Assembly: GCF_000815105.2 (NCBI RefSeq)
Contig: NZ_CP010310.2
Location: 5,456,001 to 5,520,000 of the forward strand
Length of the DNA: 64,000 nucleotides
Source of the DNA: Pandoraea pulmonicola
GTDB taxonomy: Bacteria; Pseudomonadota; Gammaproteobacteria; Burkholderiales; Burkholderiaceae
Reading direction: 5' to 3'
Position 1 is the first letter of the stretch. The number at the start of each line of letters is the position of its first letter. A model generated the notes under the pieces. It was not told the origin of the DNA, searched no databases, and saw only the letters and a list, made by a program, of their open reading frames with translations. A program made the translations under genes and the position numbers. Shown piece by piece: positions 60,543 through 64,000 of the stretch.

Positions 60543-60571
60543 GAACAATCAATCGATTTTGGCCGATTGAT
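60543..60571. promoter_or_regulatory. LysR-like operator before hpaH
   Basis: ATCAATCG (60548-60555) is perfectly inverted as CGATTGAT (60564-60571) with an 8-base spacer. Its left part (60543-60558) is the exact reverse complement of 51159-51174 between the LysR and aminotransferase genes. Confidence 0.6.
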
Positions 60572-60820
60572 AAGTAAAACCGGATAATCGGCGCCCCCTC
60601 CGGGGCTGTGGGCCGCCGAAATGCGGCGAACGTTGCAACGCTACGACGCCTTCAACCGAACGTTGAAGGGAATCGCGCCATGCCTGCCACCGCACTTCTT
60701 CCGGCTTCGTGCCGCCTTTCTTTCCCTTTGCCAACCAACGTCGCGCTTTCCCGGCGACTGGCTTGTGGCTCGGCAGTCTGGCACCGGAATAGCGACTCAC
60801 AATCGATTCTCAACATAATG

Positions 60821-60839
60821 AATGAGAGTGATTTGCATT
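60821..60839. promoter_or_regulatory. Fur box upstream of the TonB-dependent receptor
   Basis: The reverse complement, AATGCAAATCACTCTCATT, matches the classic 19-base Fur consensus (AATGATAATCATTCTCATT) at 16 positions. It abuts TATAAT at 60840-60845, so Fur would block the promoter when iron is plentiful. Confidence 0.8.
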
Positions 60840-60845
60840 TATAAT
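60840..60845 (+). promoter_or_regulatory. -10 box of the receptor gene
   Basis: A perfect TATAAT directly follows the Fur box. No clear -35 is seen. The transcript would carry a leader of about 130 bases. Confidence 0.6.
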
Positions 60846-60944
60846 CCGCTCGCTTTATTACACCGCATTACCCATGACGAAGCGTCCGCCGCCGTCCTTT
60901 CTGCTCGGCGGCGGGTCGCGCGCGACACACGCTCGCCATTACCC

Positions 60945-60980
60945 AAGTCATCCAGATCACCCAGGTCAAGAAGGTCAGCC
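60945..60980 (+). repeat. Four 9-base imperfect tandem repeats before the receptor start
   Basis: AAGTCATCC, AGATCACCC, AGGTCAAGA and AGGTCAGCC follow each other exactly every nine bases and end three bases before the ATG. They occupy the place where a ribosome binding site is expected. Confidence 0.5.
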
Positions 60981-60983
60981 AAG

Positions 60984-63167
60984 ATGAAGAAGTCCGACAG
61001 TCGCCGCGCACTCGCGGCCGCACGCGTCACCTCGCACGTCGCCGTCCACACCCCGCCACGTCATCGTCTGCCGCGCGCCACGACGTGCGCCGTCGCACTG
61101 CTCATGGCGACGCTCGGCACAGCCCACGCCCAGCAGGCGACGACTGCCGCAGGGACGCGCGCCGCCGACGAAGCCAGGGCCGAAGTGGAACTCGGCGCGG
61201 TAAACGTCTCCGGCGACTGGCTCGGTACTGGCCTCGACACCAGCGCGAAGACCTTCCCCGGGGCACGCACCGTCGTGAAGAAGCCGCAGATCGAGGAGTC
61301 GGGTGCCACGAGCATCGGCGACGTCATGCGTCGCATTCCGGGCGTGCAGGCCACCGACAACTCGAGCACGGCCGGGAGTGCGATTTCGCTGAACATCGGT
61401 GTGCGCGGCCTCACGGGCCGCTTCACGCCGCGCTCGACGGTCCTGCTCGACGGCATTCCGATGGCGGTGGCGCCTTACGGTCAGCCGCAGTTGTCGTTCG
61501 CACCGGTCAGCCTGTTCAACATCGAGAGCATCGACGTGGTGCGCAGCGGCGGCGCCGTGCGCTATGGTCCGCAGAACGTGGGCGGCGTGATCAACTTCAA
61601 GACGCGCTCGATCCCGAACACGCCGGGGCTCACCGCCGACGCGACGGTGCGCGAGAACATCTACACCGCCGGCGGCGGCGCCAACACGCAATACGGTCTG
61701 TTCCTCGGCACGCAGATGGACAACGGCCTGGGCCTCGCCTTGCTGTATTCGGGCATGGTCGGGCGCGACTGGCGCCGCGGCAGCGACGAGCGCGTGAACG
61801 ACCTCGCGCTGAAATTCCGCTACGAGATCACGCCCGAGCAGATGGTGTACGGCAAGGTGTCCTACTACGACGTGAAGTCGAAGACGCCGGGCGGCCTCAC
61901 CGTCGCGCAGTTCAATGCCGATCCGTTCCAGAACACGCGTCCGGACGATTACTGGAGCGGCAACCGCACCGGCCTCGACTTCGGCTACCTGAACACGATC
62001 TCCGAGACGCAGGAGTTCGAGGTCCGCACGTTCTACAACGAGAGCTATCGCCAGAGCACGCTGGTCAATCCGGCCTTCACGCAGACCATGCATCAGCCGC
62101 GCAACTATCAGACCTTCGGCTTCGAGCCCCGCTTCACGCAGCGCCTCTTCGCCGGCCCCACCGCGCATGACGTGACCGTGGGCTACCGCTACGTGCACGA
62201 GCGCGGCGACGACAACAACTGGACGACGACGCTCGCCACCGGCCGCAACTCCGCCATCCAGACGTTCAACAACTTCACCAGCGCGAACGCGTTCTACATC
62301 GACGATCGCATCGCGTGGGGCAACTGGCGACTCACGCCCGGCGTGCGCTACGAGACGATCAGCTCGCAGCGCGTGGACAACGCGACGAATGCAACGTACC
62401 GCACCGACAACAACAAGGCGCTGCCGTCGGTCAACCTGTCGTATCTCGTGAACGACGCCTGGACGCTGTTCGCCGACTACAGCACCTCGTTCGGCCCGGT
62501 GCAGAACACGCAGCTCAATTCGATGTCGGCCTCGAACCCGCTCGAGCCCGAGCTCGCGCGCACGTACGAGATCGGCACGCGCTGGACTGACAAGCGCTGG
62601 AAGGCGGAACTCACCGCGTTCAGGATGAAGTTCGACAACCAGATCCTGCAGGTGCCCGGCAGCAGCCCGGCGACCTTCCAGAATATCGGTGCGACGAACC
62701 ACGACGGCATCGAGACCGCCCTCGACTACACGTTCGATCAGGACAGCGCGCTGCGCGGTCTGAACCTGTACGCCAACTTCACGTACGTGCGCGCGATCCA
62801 GAAGTCGGGCGCGACGTCGGGTCTCGATGTGCCGTTCTACTCGCGCTTCACCGATACGCTGGGCGCGCGCTACGAGATCGGCCAGTGGACGTTCAACGTG
62901 TCGACCACGCACCAGAGCTCGCAGTACTCGGATCTGGCGAACACGGAAGCGGAATCGGCCGACGGCAGCAACGGCAAGGTGCCGGGCTTTCGCGTCTGGA
63001 ACCTGCAGGCCATGTACAGGATCCCCGGGTACAAGAAGGCCGACATCACCGTGGGCCTGAACAACGTGTTCGACAAGCGCTACTACACGCGCAACGTCGA
63101 CAGCAACGCGGGCCGCATGGTCGGCGCGCCGCGCATGGTCTACGTGCAGGGGCACTTCGGGTTCTGA
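60984..63167 (+). CDS. TonB-dependent outer-membrane receptor, FecA-like
   Basis: The 727-residue precursor has a long n-region, a hydrophobic stretch (AVALLMATLGTAHA) and a likely AHA-QQ cleavage. The plug domain shows SIGDVMRRIPGV, NIGVRGLTGRFTPRSTVLLD and RSGGAVRYGPQNVGGVINF, the last very like ferric citrate receptor FecA. The barrel ends NNVFDKRYYT and the terminal aromatic VQGHFGF. The N-terminal signalling domain of FecA-type transducers is absent, so it should not signal to a FecIR pair. The substrate is probably a ferric siderophore or citrate. Regulation by Fur is indicated upstream. Confidence 0.9.
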   Translation: MKKSDSRRALAAARVTSHVAVHTPPRHRLPRATTCAVALLMATLGTAHAQQATTAAGTRAADEARAEVELGAVNVSGDWLGTGLDTSAKTFPGARTVVKKPQIEESGATSIGDVMRRIPGVQATDNSSTAGSAISLNIGVRGLTGRFTPRSTVLLDGIPMAVAPYGQPQLSFAPVSLFNIESIDVVRSGGAVRYGPQNVGGVINFKTRSIPNTPGLTADATVRENIYTAGGGANTQYGLFLGTQMDNGLGLALLYSGMVGRDWRRGSDERVNDLALKFRYEITPEQMVYGKVSYYDVKSKTPGGLTVAQFNADPFQNTRPDDYWSGNRTGLDFGYLNTISETQEFEVRTFYNESYRQSTLVNPAFTQTMHQPRNYQTFGFEPRFTQRLFAGPTAHDVTVGYRYVHERGDDNNWTTTLATGRNSAIQTFNNFTSANAFYIDDRIAWGNWRLTPGVRYETISSQRVDNATNATYRTDNNKALPSVNLSYLVNDAWTLFADYSTSFGPVQNTQLNSMSASNPLEPELARTYEIGTRWTDKRWKAELTAFRMKFDNQILQVPGSSPATFQNIGATNHDGIETALDYTFDQDSALRGLNLYANFTYVRAIQKSGATSGLDVPFYSRFTDTLGARYEIGQWTFNVSTTHQSSQYSDLANTEAESADGSNGKVPGFRVWNLQAMYRIPGYKKADITVGLNNVFDKRYYTRNVDSNAGRMVGAPRMVYVQGHFGF

Positions 63168-63192
63168 TCGGCCGCGCGCCGGCGCACCGCGC

Positions 63193-63235
63193 AAAAACCC
63201 CCAAAGGGTTGGCGCTATGTCCAACGCTTGGGGGG
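63193..63235 (-). terminator. Terminator between the receptor and the right-edge gene
   Basis: Arms of 15 bases (63198-63212 and 63221-63235) pair at 13 positions around an 8-base loop. On the minus strand they are followed by TTTTT, so it ends the right-edge gene; it may also act for the convergent receptor gene. Confidence 0.75.
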
Positions 63236-63289
63236 CGGTTCATTTCGATGGCAGGCTTTTTCCCTGCCGAGACGCGGCAGGCAGGCGCG

Positions 63290-63988
63290 CTACCTGATCT
63301 TCTTCTTGCGGCCGCCGGACGTCTTCTTGCGCTCCGCCCATGACGTACGCTTCGGCTTGCGGGTGCCGGACGATTTCCTGGGCGTCCTGGCACTTCGCGC
63401 ACCGCCGGTCGAACCGCCGCGCATCTTCTCCAGTGCCGCCACCTTCGCGGGCCGTGGCAGCGGCGGGACGATAAGGTCCGCGCTCTCGAGGAACCGCTGC
63501 GTCCGCCGGTTGATTCTGCGAGCGCGCGGGACGACGGGCTGTGGCTGTGGCTGTGGCTCGACGAGCATACTGTGATCGTCGGACGACGGCACGACGTCCA
63601 TCGTATCCTGCGCGTCGTCCTCATCCTGCGCGACCGGTTCGACGACCATCGCGGTCGTATTGTCCGTCGCTGCCGGAACGGACGTCGGATCGCCGTCGTG
63701 CTGCGGGTCGAGACCGGCGCTCAAGCGCTGCACTATTTCGATTTCCAGACGTCGCTTGAGCGCTACGGCATCCGCATACGCCTGCCTCGATACGGTGCCC
63801 CTCCGCATTGCGCCGTGAGCCTGCACAAACCGGTTCATCTCCTGAACAAGTTCATCCGAGAGCCATGCCTCGCGGTGCGGGATGTAGGCGAGCAACTCCT
63901 CGACGACCCACATGTCGTCCCGCTCGATACGCCCTCCCGTCGCCAACCGATCTTCCTCCTCGCGAACACCGGTCAGACGCTCGTCCAT
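63290..63988 (-). CDS. Unrecognised basic-tailed protein, possibly cut by the window edge
   Basis: I do not recognise this protein. From the Met at 63988 it has 232 residues, but the frame stays open to base 64000, so the true start may lie outside. A helical N-terminal part (WVVEELLAYIPHREAWLSDE; RQAYADAVALKRRLEIEIVQ) is followed by an acidic stretch, a PQPQPQP linker and RARRINRRTQRFLESADLIV. It ends in about 60 residues very rich in Lys, Arg, Ser and Gly (ending SGGRKKKIR). This suggests binding to nucleic acid or another polyanion, or a secreted substrate. Confidence 0.6.
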   Translation of the reverse strand: MDERLTGVREEEDRLATGGRIERDDMWVVEELLAYIPHREAWLSDELVQEMNRFVQAHGAMRRGTVSRQAYADAVALKRRLEIEIVQRLSAGLDPQHDGDPTSVPAATDNTTAMVVEPVAQDEDDAQDTMDVVPSSDDHSMLVEPQPQPQPVVPRARRINRRTQRFLESADLIVPPLPRPAKVAALEKMRGGSTGGARSARTPRKSSGTRKPKRTSWAERKKTSGGRKKKIR

Positions 63989-64000
63989 CTTGCCGCCGGC

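Larger units (their letters stand above)
60463..60983. other. Divergent regulatory region hpaH-fecA (521 bases)
   Basis: The region contains the inverted repeat at 60543-60571, the Fur box and -10 at 60821-60845 and the 9-base repeat at 60945-60980. Open frames here lack ribosome binding sites and familiar features. Confidence 0.6.

Noticed and set aside
60549..60800. A possible 83-residue basic protein on the minus strand between hpaH and the receptor
   Set aside because: It has no ribosome binding site, overlaps the LysR-like operator and resembles no known protein.
60975..63224. A 749-codon minus-strand frame opposite the TonB-dependent receptor
   Set aside because: The receptor is unmistakable and has a Fur-controlled promoter; the opposite frame is Arg/Val-rich noise.

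Overview
The window is a GC-rich beta-proteobacterial chromosome segment, most likely from the Burkholderiaceae and perhaps Pandoraea or a close relative. This is inferred from gene order and protein character: pil genes followed by aroK-aroB-dgt, a cyaY/lptM-lysA divergon, resB-ccsB beside cytochrome c4 and engB, one continuous ribosomal protein block from rpsL to rplQ, and a DUF4148 protein. I see no rRNA, tRNA, CRISPR array, IS element or prophage.

Bases 1-7443 (minus strand) form one tightly packed operon: pilM, pilN, a pilO-pilQ fusion, aroK, aroB, dgt. It joins type IV pilus/secretin assembly to the shikimate pathway and nucleotide control. The divergent gene at 7691 is a class A PBP (mrcA). 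Bases 10.3-23.5 kb are housekeeping: cyaY, lptM-lysA, the periplasmic methionine sulfoxide repair pair msrP-msrQ, cytochrome c maturation (resB, ccsB), a dihaem cytochrome c4, engB, hemB, dsbD and cutA. Haem synthesis, haem attachment and periplasmic thiol reduction lie together.

Bases 23.7-42.9 kb (minus strand) carry the whole str-S10-spc-alpha ribosomal region, read rpsL-rpsG-fusA-tuf-rpsJ-rplC ... rpoA-rplQ. Four promoter-like sites are readable: upstream of rpsL, between rpsJ and rplC, between rpsQ and rplN, and between rpsK and rpsD. The last three come with inverted repeats that look like terminators, attenuators or autoregulatory leaders. The EF-Tu carries a six-residue insertion and an unusual substitution in domain 2.

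Bases 43-50 kb are accessory: a MocR-type regulator with a repeat array upstream, an unrecognised 422-residue protein of lower GC, a HAD phosphatase, an AraC regulator, a CopD/HemJ-like membrane protein, a DUF4148 protein and a dienelactone hydrolase.

Bases 50.2-60.5 kb look like an aromatic-compound catabolic locus. It holds a LysR regulator, an aromatic aminotransferase, an MHS-type transporter and an operon resembling the homoprotocatechuate meta-cleavage pathway (hpaH, hpaI, hpaE, hpaD, an FAA-family enzyme, a PanE-like reductase). A 16-base sequence in the LysR/aminotransferase intergenic region recurs in inverted orientation in front of hpaH, suggesting one regulon. Between transporter and operon sits an MNT nucleotidyltransferase whose HEPN partner appears cut to 18 codons. 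The window ends with a FecA-like TonB-dependent receptor behind a Fur box and an unrecognised gene running to the right edge.
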